Source: Imbricaverruca yamaguchii
Taxonomy: Eukaryota > Arthropoda > Thecostraca > Neoverrucidae
Assembly (NCBI GenBank): GCA_034440575.1
Contig: JAOTOL010001634.1
Span: 1,500,501 to 1,564,500 of the forward strand
Direction: 5' to 3'
Length of the DNA: 64,000 nt
Each line of letters begins with the position of its first letter. Position 1 is the stretch's first letter. Made by a program: the position numbers and the translations under genes. The notes beneath the pieces were generated by a model, which saw nothing but the letters and a program-made list of their open reading frames with translations, was not told the DNA's origin and did no database searches. Of this stretch, positions 12,160-22,485 are shown in pieces.

Positions 12160-12772
12160 GGCCGGCCCGCGCCCGCAGCACCCACCCAGCACCGGGAACC
12201 TGGCGGCACGAGCTCGCCAGGTGGTCACTAGCGGTGCGGCCGGCCGTGCCCGCAGCACCCACCCAGCACCGGGAACCTGGCGGCACGAGCTCGCCAGGTG
12301 GTCACTAGCGGTGCGGCCGGCCCGTGCCCGCAGCACCCACCCAGCACCGGGAACCTGGCGGCACGAGCTCGCCAGGTGGTCACCTAGCCAGGTGAGGCCG
12401 GCCCGTGCCCGCAGCACCCACCCGGCACCGGGAACCTGGCGGCACGAGCTCGCCAGGTGGTCACTAGCGGTGCGGCCGGCCCGTGCCCGCAGCACCCACC
12501 CAGCACTGGGAACCTGGCGGCACGAGCTCGCCAGGTGGTCACTAGCGGTGCGGCCGGCCCGTGCCCGCAGCACCCACCCAGCACCGGGAACCTGGCGGCA
12601 CGAGCTCGCCAGGTGGTCACTAGCGGTGCGGCCGGCCCGTGCCCGCAGCACCCACCCAGCACCGGGAACCTGGCGGCACGAGCTCGCCAGGTGGTCACTA
12701 GCGGTGCGGCCGGCCCGTGCCCGCAGCACCCACCCAGCACCGGACACCTGGCGGCACGAGCTCCTCGGGCAG
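12160..12772 (+). repeat. 78-bp minisatellite, eight copies
   Basis: CGCAGCACCCACCCAGCACC recurs at about 12174, 12251, 12329, 12410, 12488, 12566, 12644 and 12722, a 77-81 bp period. Each unit also carries GGCACGAGCTCGCCAGGTGG, in which GGCGAGCTC-type symmetry is visible. Units are almost identical. 78 is a multiple of three, so long ORFs on both strands repeat in frame but are artefacts. Confidence 0.95.
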
Positions 12773-12815
12773 CCCAACCACGGCCGGTTTTTTGCTCCCG
12801 ATGGCCGTCGGGTAA

Positions 12816-13045
12816 GGTTCGCCGTGGGGTCACTGAGAGTGGGCTCGGTGTGGGGAACTTCCCGTGGCATGGTCATCTGTCTCGGACCAGGGTTCGCTGT
12901 GGGGTCACTGATAGTGGGCTCGGTGTGGGGAACTTCCCGTGGCGTGGTCATCTGTCCCGGACCAGGGTTCGCTGTGGGGTCACTGATAGTGGGCCCGGTG
13001 CGGGGAACTTCCCGTGGCGTGGTCATCTGTCCCGGATGAAGGCTT
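12816..13045 (+). repeat. 75-bp tandem repeat, three copies
   Basis: GGTTCGCTGTGGGGTCACTG starts at about 12816, 12891 and 12966 (75-bp period), followed by GGGGAACTTCCCGTGG in each copy. A degraded fourth start is at about 13062. Confidence 0.92.
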
Positions 13046-13408
13046 ATCTGTCTCGCACGAGTGTTCGCCGGGGTTCACACTGCTCGGACAACGGCTGATG
13101 GATAACGGCTCGACAGCCTGCAGTCGCCTGGACACGGGGAGACTGGGGCGTCAGTGGCGCTTCCATTGCGGCGGTGCATGGAACACCGGCTCGTCATCGG
13201 CGTTTCATCGACGCTAATCTCTCTGATGACAAAACTCTTCAGTCGTTAGGGAAACCACTCAGGATGGAACATTCTGCCTCGGGCTAGATAGTACAGTTGA
13301 TGCGGTAAGCTTCGAGCGGTCGAAAACAATAATTGGGACGATTTCGTCCTTCACTCTCAAGACATCCCCAGCCACACCGCCACCCAGCGGTCGGCCACTC
13401 GTGGCAAT

Positions 13409-13511
13409 CTTCCTCGGACCTGGGTCCGTCCGTGACCACCTTCCTCGGTCCTGGGTCCGTCCGTGACCACTTTCCTCGGTCCTGGGTTCGTCCGTGACCA
13501 CCTTCCTCGGA
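13409..13511 (+). repeat. 31-bp tandem repeat, 3.3 copies
   Basis: TTCCTCGGTCCTGGGTCCGT starts at 13410, 13441, 13472 and 13503, exactly every 31 bp. Confidence 0.93.
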
Positions 13512-13887
13512 ATAGTCCTCAGCCGCGGGCTCGGCGCTCGGACCGTTCGTCGCAGCGTCTCCGTCCAATTCACTTACGTGGCGGGTTGCGGCGTCGACCG
13601 TTATTTAAATGGCGCCCGGCCGGCTCTCCCGCGTCCGGCGCGCTGCGGTTCGGGATCACGCCGCTGACTACAGTTATTTGCTGCCCATTGAGCCAATCGG
13701 GCGGCCAATTTCGAACGAGGCAATGAAGCGATTCGATCGGAGGCGGCCGGCAGCGGCCTGTGGCGGAGGCGGCGCCCGCGAGGCCAGGGTGGAGAGCGAC
13801 CCAATTAAACCCGTCCGGCACAGAACGGCAGCGGCGACGACCGGGTAAACACACGGTGTGTTCAGCCAGGTCGGCACGACCCGCGGC

Positions 13888-13943
13888 GTTCGTGGCCGCT
13901 GCTCTGCCGTGTCGATCATGGCGCGGTGGGCCTGCGGTACCGG
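13888..13943 (+). repeat. Left copy of direct repeat flanking the 12-bp array
   Basis: This 56-bp segment contains CTGCTCTGCCGTG, ATCATGGCGCGG and GGCCTGCGG, and is repeated in the same orientation at 14962-15018. The copies differ by scattered substitutions; by eye about four fifths of positions agree. Confidence 0.8.
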
Positions 13944-13944
13944 C

Positions 13945-14961
13945 CAGCTGCGGACGGCCTGGCGGGGGCCTGGCGGACGGCCTGGCGGACGGCCTGGCGG
14001 ACGGCCAGGCGGACGGCCAGGCGGACGGCCTGGCGGGCGGCCTGGCGGACGGCCTGGCGGACGGCCAGCAGCGGACGGCCTGGCGGACGGCCTGGCGGGC
14101 GGCCTGGCGGACGGCCTGGCGGACGGCCTGGCGGGCGGCCTGGCGGACGGCCAGCTGCGGACGGCCTGGCGGACGGCCTGGCGGACGGCCTGGCGGACGG
14201 CCTGGCGGACGGCCTGGCGGACGGCCTGGCGGGCGGCCTGGCGGACGGCCTGGCGGACGGCCTGGCGGGCGGCCTGGCGGACGGCCTGGCGGGCGGCCTG
14301 GTGGACGGCCTGGCGGACGGCCTGGCGGACGGCCTGGCGGACGGCCTGGCGGACGGCCTGGTGGACAGCCAGGCGGACGGCCTGGTGGACGGCCTGGCGG
14401 GCGGCCTGGCGGACGGCCTGGCGGACGGCCTGGCGGACGGCCTGGCGGGCGGCCGGCGCCGGCGGCCTGGCGGACGTCGGCCTGGCGGCGGCCTGGCGGA
14501 CGGCCTGGCGGACGGCCTGGCGGACGGCCTGGGCCGGCCTGGCGACGGCCTGGCGGACGGCCTGGCGGACGGCCTGGCGGACGGCCTGGCGACGGCCTGT
14601 GGACAGCCAGGCGGACGGCCTGGTGGACGGCCTGGCGGGCGGCCTGGCGGACGGCCTGGCGGACGGCCTGGCGGACGGCCTGGCGGACGGCCTGGCGGAC
14701 GGCCTGGCGGACGGCCTGGCGGGCGGCCTGGCGGACGGCCTGGCGGACGGCCTGGCGGACGGCCTGGCGGACGGCCTGGCGGACGGCCTGGCGGACGGCC
14801 TGGGTGGCGGACGGCCTGGCGGACGGGGCGGCCTGGCGGACGGCCTGGCGGACGGCCAGCAGCGGACGGCCTGGCGGACGGCCTGGCGGACGGCTTGGCG
14901 GACGGCCTGGCGGACGGCCTGGCGGAGGGCCTGGCGAGCGACCTGGCGGACGGACAGTCGA
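13945..14961 (+). repeat. 12-bp GGCCTGGCGGAC minisatellite (about 1 kb)
   Basis: About 80 units of GGCCTGGCGGAC, with GGGC-for-GGAC variants and interruptions such as GGCCAGCAGCGGAC and GGCCGGCGCCGGC. A block with CTGGTGGACAGCCAGGCGGA recurs at about 14360 and 14600, showing segmental duplication inside the array. No stop occurs in most frames, hence the long artefact ORFs (RPGGRPGG, RTAWRTAW, ADGLADGL). GG runs every few bases make it a candidate for two-tier G-quadruplexes on the + strand. Confidence 0.96.
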
Positions 14962-15018
14962 TGTCCGCGGCTGCCGTTCTGCCGTGCTAATCATGGCGCG
15001 GCTGGCCTGCGGCGCCGG
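14962..15018 (+). repeat. Right copy of direct repeat flanking the 12-bp array
   Basis: Partner of 13888-13943. It carries CTGCCGTTCTGCCGTG, ATCATGGCGCGG and GGCCTGCGGC in the same order. The two copies bracket the 12-bp array exactly. Confidence 0.8.
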
Positions 15019-15295
15019 TACACTGCGCCGCCTTTGCCGCGACCGCGGCTCTGCGCTGTTGCACGCCGTTTCCTCGGAGGCCGTTTTTGGTGGCGCGACC
15101 GTGTATCAGCGAAAGCAGCGCCCCCGCCGAAGCCGGCGATGACGGCGGCTCGTCAAGCCGTTGTGAAACTGCGGCGCGCCGACCGTTTTTACGATTTGTG
15201 TTTACCGCTGCTTGTCAGGTGGAGTTGAGCCTGTTGTCCGGACTTGCGGTTTGGTAGGAAGGGCCGGGTCAGCAAGGGTGCTGCCGGCCGAGTAA

Positions 15296-15640
15296 CACCG
15301 TCTGGCGTAACCGCAGCCAGCACGTACGGCTGACTCTCGCCCTGAATAGTCCCCGTCCGGCACCACTGTGGGGTAACGGCAGCCAGCACGTGCGGCTGAC
15401 TCTCGCCCTGAATAGTCCCCGTCCGGCACCACTGTGGGGTAACCGCAGCCAGCACGTGCGGCTGACTCTCACCCTGAATAGTCCCCGTCCGGCAGCACTG
15501 TGAGGTAACCGCAGCCAGCACGTGCGGCTGACTCTCGCCCTGAATAGTCCCCGTCCGGCACCACTGTGGGGTAACCGCAGCCAGCACGTGCGGCTGACTC
15601 TCGGCCTGAATAGTCCCCGTCCGGCAGCACTGTGGAACAA
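15296..15640 (+). repeat. 66-bp minisatellite, five copies
   Basis: GTAACCGCAGCCAGCACGTG recurs at 15307, 15373, 15439, 15505 and 15571 (66-bp period), each unit also holding CCTGAATAGTCCCCGTCCGG. Copies differ by single bases. Confidence 0.95.
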
Positions 15641-16183
15641 CTGAGTCGGCGCCTGCGCAGAAAAGCTTGAAATGTTTTATAGAACCAGTGACATTGTCTC
15701 GGTTGATAGCATTACCTGATGACGGACAAAGGCCGGTTTGTGAATTTCTGCCGGCTCTGATATATATGATAGCCATATGCATGATAGGGCTAGGGTATAT
15801 GCACCCCATAGACTCCAGACAAGTGGGACTCCTTTCATCTAAGTTCTTCCTTCAAAGCACTTGTACCGGCAGAGAAATAAAACCCGGTAGTCCAGTTCTA
15901 TCTCGGACCAGGGTCCTACCTCACACACGATTCCCGAATGCTCGATATCGTCCTGATCTGCGCCGCACATGCAGCGGGAAGTTCCATAGGTCAGCTTCTC
16001 AAGCAAGGACAGCTTTTCATTTCCGCCCACTGCATGGCTATTTGGACCAGCCGAATACAAAGCACGACTGCGGTTGCTGTTGGGTGGGCAATGCAGATGG
16101 GTACGCGGCTGGAGCATGCGAATCTGGGTAGATCCATGCAATTTGTTGCGACACAGAGTACGACATTCCTCTGGCGTTCTTCA
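15641..16183. other. Unique spacer, no gene seen
   Basis: Non-repetitive sequence between two arrays. Short frames only. Confidence 0.6.
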
Positions 16184-16832
16184 CGTCGGTCCTCTGGCTC
16201 GGACACGCCGGTCCTTTTGCTCGAACACGTCGGCCCTCTGGCTCGTCACGTCGGTCCTCTGGCTCATCACGTCGGTCCTCTGGCTCGTCACGTCGGTCCT
16301 CTGGCTCGTCACGTCGGTCCTTTGGCTCGTCACGTCGGTCCTTTGGGTCGGACACGTCGGCCCTTTGGCGCGGATACGTCGGTCCTCCGGCTCTGACACG
16401 TCGGTCCTCTGGCTCGTCACGTCGGTCCTCTGGCTCGTCACGTCGGTCCTCTGGCTCGGACACACTAGCCCTCTGGCGCGGACACGTCGGTCCTCTGGTT
16501 CGTCACGTCGGTCCTCCGGCTCGTCACGTCGGTCCTCTGGCTCGTCACGTCGGTCCTCTGGTTCGTCACGTCGGTCCTCCGGCTCGTCACGTCAGTCCTC
16601 TGGTTCGTCACGTCGGTCCTCTGGGGCGGACATACTAGCCCTCTGGCGCGGACACGTCGATCCTCCGGCTCTGACACGTCGGTCCTCTGGCTCGTCACGT
16701 CGGTCCTCTGGTGGGGACACGTCAGTCCTCTGGCTCGGACACACCAGCCCTCTGGCGCGGACACGTCGGTCCTCTGGCGCGGACACACCAGCCCTCTGGC
16801 GCGGACACGTCGGTCCTCTGGCGAGGACAATG
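16184..16832 (+). repeat. 21-bp minisatellite (about 650 bp)
   Basis: About 30 units of GGTCCTCTGGCTCGTCACGT plus C. Variants with CGGACACG in place of CGTCACG, and ACACACTAGCCCTCTGGCGC, are interspersed in a repeating order, indicating higher-order duplications. The 21-bp unit keeps frame, so SEPEDRR-like minus-strand ORFs are artefacts. Confidence 0.95.
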
Positions 16833-18363
16833 ACGTTGCGTGTGCCGCACCATATGCATGTCGGCTAATGTGCTGTGCCTTGAGATGACCGACCGGACCG
16901 CACAGAAGAATAGCGTCCGCCGCAGCCATCTGTCGGTACCGTCGACCTTCATCATCTTGGGAGATGGTCTGACCGACCGTCGACCACCGACTACTCTTCC
17001 GACCTGCCCGGTGCAGCGGAGACGGCGGTCCGGCCCAGTCCCCTCATGTGGCCGCTCCGGCTTGGCTATCGGTTCACCCGATCTTAGCTTTGCACCCCCC
17101 CCCCCCCACACACACAAACTACCCGCATCCGATCCTCACCCCGGCCACAAGGTGACGCCATCTCCACCGAGCCAAATCTGCACACTTCAAGCAATTGCTT
17201 CCTTGCAGATAGCTCGATTTATAGGTACTCGTTAATCAGCCATTGATCCGGAAGTTCTCTACCAGTGAGATGTGCGGCCGGTGAGAGCGAAGAGCATTTG
17301 ACGGCCCCGCGGTTGGGAGTGAAGGCTCAGGAAGGTGAAGGTGTATGTGTGCATGACACAGTGTGTAGGCGATGCTGCACCATTTAGGTATGGTGTGCAC
17401 TTCGCGATCAAACCGGGAACGATCTGAAATATGTCTGGTAGCTAATGACTTACACGAACACATATATTAGCAGATATATTTTATCCGTCCACTCCGCAAG
17501 CAACCAATATGACCCGTCATCATCAGATTGGAATTCAATACTAGCATGTGGTGGTGTCAGGGTGTGTCATTTGCATTGAGACCAACTCGACCTGCACTGG
17601 CAGATGACCGGTGTGGCCGACTGTGAGTGTAGCCCGTCACATAACTCTACGTCGTTAACTGGTGTAGAAATGATGATGCTGCATTTATGCTGTGAATTTA
17701 TGCTGGCGGACGGCGCCGCGCGACTCAGCCTGCGCCACGTTCAGCTCAGTTCGCTTCAGGGCGGCACTCCAGATGCACGTGACGCGGTGTGCAGGCATTT
17801 CCGGCGCAGCCACAGCATCAGAGCCCACAGCCGTGCCCGGCTGCTCTTTGTACCGCCATCACCGAGCCGGTCTCGGTCTCGCCATCTCGGTCGCTCGTCC
17901 TCGCCCCCACTATCGAGCCACGCACAAATCAGTCTGGCCGAGAGCCGGCCCTGGGGTTACGAGTGGCGGGCGAGACGCGTCCATCGCTGGCCGTGTGTCC
18001 CGGCCGTGTTATACGGCCACTAGACGGCGACAGTTTATGGCCACCGCGGCGGGGCGGCCCCACGCCAGCACGGTGTGTTTGTGTCGTCGTTCGACAGTCG
18101 ACCGGGCTTGGGCTATTGCCGGGACCAGGCCCAGGTGTTTACGTCTTCGTCCACAACAAGCGCATGTCTTTGTGTTAATTCGCACCAGTCTATTGGGGCT
18201 GGGTCATCTTCGACGTCAGCTCCGAGTGCTTGTATTCTCTGATGCCATGGCCTGGGGGCTTTGTCCTCTCACGTGTTTTCTTCAGTTGCGTGTGCACGTG
18301 CCTTTATTTTGTGTTTGCTCCCACAGGAGCCTCGTAGACATATGCTCCTATAGTAAATCCTAT

Positions 18364-18365
<2 letters not shown>
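16833..18365. other. Upstream region of the ankyrin gene, no exon recognised
   Basis: 1.5 kb of sequence 0.6-2.2 kb upstream of exon 1. The part at 17690-18160 is GC- and CpG-rich and contains a GGGGCGG GC-box at 18051-18057, so it could hold a promoter or a 5' untranslated exon. No TATA box or initiator can be assigned with confidence. The overlapping + frames here read as GC-rich chance ORFs. Confidence 0.35.
17096..17118 (+). repeat. C-run followed by CA microsatellite
   Basis: An 11-12-nt C homopolymer directly followed by about six CA units. Confidence 0.95.

Positions 18366-18422
<57 letters not shown>
18366..18422. repeat. TA dinucleotide microsatellite
   Basis: About 28 uninterrupted TA units. 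Confidence 0.98.
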
Positions 18423-18427
<5 letters not shown>

Positions 18428-18473
18428 GCATGAATGTCTGTATCCATGTATGCATATCTGCATGCTGCATGTA

Positions 18474-18660
18474 GTGAAAGCTTCACACTGCCGCTACTAC
18501 CCATTATCCGGTCAAAGGTGGCGTCAGTTAACGGCTCTCTTCGACTGTGACTGGCTTGGAAAGTGTGTCATAGGAACGCCAATGGTACACAGTGCCAAGA
18601 CTGAATCCTGGTTAATCAGTCGTGACACTGAGTTCCTGGAGATCAGCTCAGCCATGCACA
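18474..18660 (+). mobile_element. Dispersed repeat family A, copy 1 (+)
   Basis: This roughly 185-bp segment has a diverged partner in reverse orientation at 25915-26086. Shared words include AAAGGTGGCGTCAG, AACGGCTCTCTTCGACTGTG, GGAAAGTGTGTCATAGGAACG and CAGTCGTGACACTGAG. It is non-coding and of transposable-element type; the family is not recognised. Confidence 0.8.
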
Positions 18661-18956
18661 GGCGCTGTCAAGAGATCCCAGCGACTTGAACACGTCCTGT
18701 CATGATTTGTCCTTCCCCCTCCCTCCCGGCAAGCCCATGTGCATGCTCAATCCCATCGTTCTCATGAGTGCTTCCTCTTTAAAATATGAAATTCCTCAAA
18801 CTTACATATTCGCATTCATGTGTTCCGTCTGCGAATTTGGCCATGGCGTCTGCGATCGTTCCTTCGTGTGCCTCGTCGCCGGCCTGGCTCCACCCTGACG
18901 CTCAGCCTTGTTGTGTGACGACCCGACTGACCTGCCCTCGTGGCCGCAGACTGACG

Positions 18957-18972
18957 CACTGTATTTTCTCAG
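18957..18972 (+). other. Possible 3' splice site before exon 1
   Basis: CTGTATTTTCTCAG is a good pyrimidine tract plus AG, 33 nt before the ATG at 19006. The frame is open from 18973 to the ATG, and the upstream in-frame stop (18952-18954) lies before this site. Exon 1 as drawn may therefore be preceded by a 5' untranslated or coding exon. Confidence 0.4.
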
Positions 18973-19005
18973 CTGCCGACGACAGTCGAGGACGGGGACG
19001 CTAGG

Positions 19006-19572
19006 ATGGCGTCCCCAGCGACCGGAGTGTCTGGCTACCTGCCGCCGGGCCCGCCGATTGGAATAGCCCCGCGACTGCCGTCGGGAGGCGGACCACCGTA
19101 CCGACCGCCAGGAGGCGGACCACCGTACCGACCTCCAGGAGGCGGGCCTCCGTACCCACCGCCAGGTGGCGGGCCGCCGTACCCACCGCCAGGTGGCGGG
19201 CCTCCGTACCCACCGCCAGGTGGCGGGCCTCCGTACCCACCGCCAGGTGGCGGGCCGCCGAACCCACCGCCAGGTGGCGGGCCGCCGTACCCACCGCCAG
19301 GTGGTGGGCCTCCGTACCCACCGCCAGGTGGAGGGTCGCCGTACCGACCTCCAGGTGGCGGGCCTCCGTACCCACCGCCAGGTAGCGGGCCTCTGTACTC
19401 GCTACCAGGTGGCGGGCCTCCGTACCCGCCACCAAATGGCGGGTCTCCGCACCCGGCGTCAGCGGCGGCACCTGTGTCTCGCGAGGAGCGGCTCCGTCTC
19501 GCAGCCAGCCTCGGTCACGCCGATCAGGTGATCGCTCTCATCAGCATCGGAACGCCCATCACCACCGACGCC
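19006..19572 (+). CDS. ANKRD6: Exon 1 of Diversin/Diego-like ankyrin protein
   Basis: This is a 189-codon coding exon. The ATG has A at -3 and G at +4, a strong start context. Residues 1-26 lead into 14 nine-residue units (27-152) of the GGGPPYPPP type. Residues 159-189, beginning REERLRLAASLGHADQ, form a degenerate first ankyrin repeat. The exon ends GCC|GTGAGT, a consensus donor in phase 0, matching the phase-0 start of exon 2. In Diversin/Diego proteins an S-ERL-type helix also opens the first ankyrin repeat, and the domain binds partners such as Dishevelled in planar polarity and Wnt signalling at the cell cortex. The Gly/Pro/Tyr extension is not a usual part of that family. Reading past the donor gives a further 106 codons of intron-like text. 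Other ankyrin families cannot be fully excluded. Confidence 0.7.
19084..19461 (+). repeat. In-frame 27-bp coding minisatellite
   Basis: Fourteen units of 27 bp (GGCGGGCCTCCGTACCCACC plus GCCAGGT) encode GGGPPYPPP, with YRPP, PPNPPP, SPYRPP and GSGPLYSLP variants. All units keep the frame, and the array sits wholly inside exon 1. The edge units are the most diverged (last unit NGGSPHPAS). Confidence 0.93.
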
Positions 19573-20544
19573 GTGAGTAGTGTGTGTGCACGCGCCGTCA
19601 CCGTCGCCAACCTTTCTCCGCCGGTGGCCAATGGAGCAGCCAGGATTTCTGACGGCAGGGACGCATTTTGTGCCTCCCACAAGGAAAGCGTTTTAAAGAG
19701 GCATGCTTCGGTATTTTTTAATCCTGCTTCAAATGTTTTTCAAAACGGTTGTGAGTACTCCAACATTTTCAGGGCTCTTTGCCATTGTTTTCTCGCTAAA
19801 CGGATACTCTGCAAATTCCAGAGAGCCCAGCAGACGATAGAGGGCTGGAGCCCTAGCCCGCTGGTCCCGTGGCTGCGCTACTTCTGGGACTAGCCTGCTG
19901 TCTGTACCGTGATCTTCGGAAGTGCCCATCAGCACGCCAATAAGTGCTGGGCTGCGTTTTGATCGAGCCGGTGGGAACCCCCCGGATAATTGGCCCGAGT
20001 ATGCATGGCGCTCCATGAATAATAGTTAATACCGTTGGGATCATGTTTGCATCGTGAACAGCTTATTGAGGCAGACGTCTGTCCAACTGAAGATAATTTG
20101 TACTCACACGCTACTTAAACAGCCAACTTCATGCGAATGTGATACGATTCGCATAGCGGAAGGAAGGTAAAAGACATAGGAAGCGAGGGCAAAACTGAAA
20201 CGAAGCATTGTCTTCAAGCTGAGAGCTGTGTGATCTAGTATCACCAGCGTCATGACTACTTGTCGTGTGTATAAGCCACCCAAGCATTTCCAGCTTAATG
20301 GATCTGAGTCGTGATCATAAGGTCCAATGGAATTAGTGATAGTGCCCTGACGCCTCTACGCTCTGATGCTCTGATAGCGATACCGACGCAGGCGGTACAC
20401 ATCGTTATACTCTGGTGATGGCCCACAGTGAAAGCTTCTGGCTCCCTCATGTTCGGCCCCAATGTTTTCTGGCCAACGCTGAAGTAGCCGTTCGCATCTG
20501 AATATTGTCACGTTGTTCTTGATCAGGTCCATCAGGCAGTGCCC

Positions 20545-20660
20545 CCTCGCCGGACCCGTCACCTGTGGTGACCCTCCACGGACTCTCTTCCCCGGCACTG
20601 TCCCCTCGCCGGACCCGTCACCTGTGGTGACCCTCTACGGACTCTTTTCCCGCACTAGTG
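20545..20660 (+). repeat. 59-bp tandem duplication with internal hairpin
   Basis: CCTCGCCGGACCCGTCACCT begins at 20545 and 20604. Each copy contains GTCACC-TGT-GGTGAC, a perfect 6-bp inverted repeat. It abuts the 31-bp array. Confidence 0.9.
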
Positions 20661-20689
20661 GTAGCTGGACCCTGGTGTGTCTCAGTGTT

Positions 20690-21685
20690 GGTGATGGCCG
20701 GACCCTGGTGTGCCAGTGCTGGCGGTGGCCGGACCCTGGTGTGCCAGTGCTGGCGGTGGCCGGACCCTGGTGTGCCAGTGCTGGCGGTGGCCGGACCCTG
20801 GTGTGCCAGTGCTGGCGGTGGCCGGACCCTGGTGTGCCAGTGCTGGCGGTGGCCGGACCCTGGTGTGCCAGTGCTGGCGGTGGCCGGACCCTGGTGTGCC
20901 AGTGCTGGCGGTGGCCGGACCCTGGTGTGCCAGTGCTGGCGTCGTAGTGTGGCGGTGGCCGGACCCTGGTGTGCCAGTGCTGGCGGTGGCCGGACCCTGG
21001 TATGCCAGTGATGGCGGTGGCCGGACCCTGGTGTGCCAGTGCTGGCGGTGGCCGGACCCTGGTGTGCCAGTGCTGGCGGTGGCCGGACCCTGGTGTGCCA
21101 GTGATGGCGGTGGCCGGACCCTGGTGTGTCTCAGTGTTGGCGGTGGCCGAACCCTCTGGCGTGCCAGTGATGGCGGTGGCCGGACCCTGGTGTGCCAGTG
21201 CTGGCGGTGGCCGGACCCTGGTGTGCCAGTGCTGGCGGTGGCCGGACCCTGGTGTGTCAGTGCTGGGTGGCCACCCTTTGTCAAGTATTGGCGGTAGCTG
21301 GATCCTGGTGTGTCTCAGTGTTGGTGATGGCCGGACCCTGGTGTGCCAGTGCTGGCGGTGGCCGGACCCTGGTGTGCCAGTGCTGGCGGTGGCCGGACCC
21401 TGGTGTGTCACAGTATTGGCGGTAGCTGGACCCTGGTGTGTCTCAGTGTTGGTGATGGCCGGACCCTGGTGTGCCAGTGCTGGCGGTGGCCGGACCCTGG
21501 TGTGCCAGTGCTGGCGGTGGCCGGACCCTGGTGTGTCACAGTATTGGCGGTAGCTGGATCCTGGTGTGTCTCAGTGTTGGTGATGGCCGGACCCTGGTGT
21601 GCCAGTGCTGGCGGTGGCCGGACCCCGGTGTGCCAGTGCTGGCGGTGGCCGGACCCTGGTGTGTCAGTGCTGGCGGTGGCCTTCA
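20690..21685 (+). repeat. 31-bp minisatellite with higher-order structure (1 kb)
   Basis: About 30 units containing GGCGGTGGCCGGACCCTGGT and GTGCCAGTGCT, exact period 31. In the right half a variant beginning GGCGGTAGCTGGAYCCTGGT and carrying GTGTCTCAGTGTTGGTGATG recurs at about 21290, 21419 and 21547. That gives a higher-order unit of about 128 bp, roughly four basic units. The 31-bp period rotates the reading frame, so the WRWPDPGVPVLAV-type ORFs are artefacts. Four GG runs per unit make it G-quadruplex-prone on the + (transcribed RNA) strand. Confidence 0.95.
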
Positions 21686-22342
21686 GTGGTGTGACAGTCC
21701 GCAGCTGCCCGAATCTCCTGGTGATGGACAACTGTTATTTGAGCTTGTGGGATATGCTGGGAAGGTGAACAACCAGCAGCGAAGGAAAGACTATAGGAAC
21801 ACTTTTGGAAGGCTCAGAACGTGTCTAATGTTGTTCAACAACAGAACGAAGTTATCGCGTCCGGGTTTTTATCCATTCTTGGAATAACCCTACTCGGTGT
21901 GCAGTTCCACGAATGGAATATGGTGCAATCTAAAGAGAGATATGGGTTAGCTAGTCGGTGCCTATATTTGTCAGTGAAATTTTAACCAATATGGCGTGCG
22001 CTTGCAAATCCAACGGCTGGCCTCCCCAGCAAGTTCATTGGAGACCTTCCTGTGCGCACCACCCGTCAGTTCCGCACTGTGCTTTCACACGCTCTGCTGA
22101 TCAGCAGGTGGGCCTGGTGCTGGGTCGGAGGAGTGCTGTAGGACGTCCGCCAGGGCAGCACGTGATATTGTTCACATGGGGGAGGGGGCAGCACGTGCGG
22201 CATGACTGCGGAGCTGGGCCGACAGGCTGATTAAGCAGCGACGGGAGTACACCTCAGCCTTCGTCACACCCTATTGCTCTTGAACTTGACATAGTTCTTG
22301 GCAACTGATATCCACCCGGGAGTAAGACAGCTCAGCTTCTAG
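21686..22342. other. Intronic spacer, nothing recognised
   Basis: Unique sequence with no repeat or exon-like segment visible. Confidence 0.6.
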
Positions 22343-22426
22343 CACACACGCACACACACACATACACACGTGCATGTATATACACACATAATATATACAC
22401 ATATACACACATATTTATATAGATAT

Positions 22427-22482
<56 letters not shown>
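22343..22482. repeat. CA/TA compound microsatellite
   Basis: CACACA runs grade through TACACATA into about 23 TA units ending at 22482. Confidence 0.97.

Positions 22483-22485
<3 letters not shown>

Noticed and set aside
12160..12772. CRISPR array (regular near-identical 78-bp repeats)
   Set aside because: Units are contiguous without unique spacers, and the context is eukaryotic.
13570..15228. ORFs of 354-474 codons on both strands (RPGGRPGG, RTAWRTAW, GRPPGRPP)
   Set aside because: Artefacts of the stop-free 12-bp repeat; the flanks show no coding character.
19001..19471. 156-codon antisense ORF over exon 1
   Set aside because: Shadow of the 27-bp coding minisatellite; the sense frame has the start context, ankyrin continuation and donor.
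20635..21887. Large ORFs with PDPGVPVLAV or GPATASTGTP repeats
   Set aside because: The 31-bp period rotates through all frames and there is no independent coding signal.
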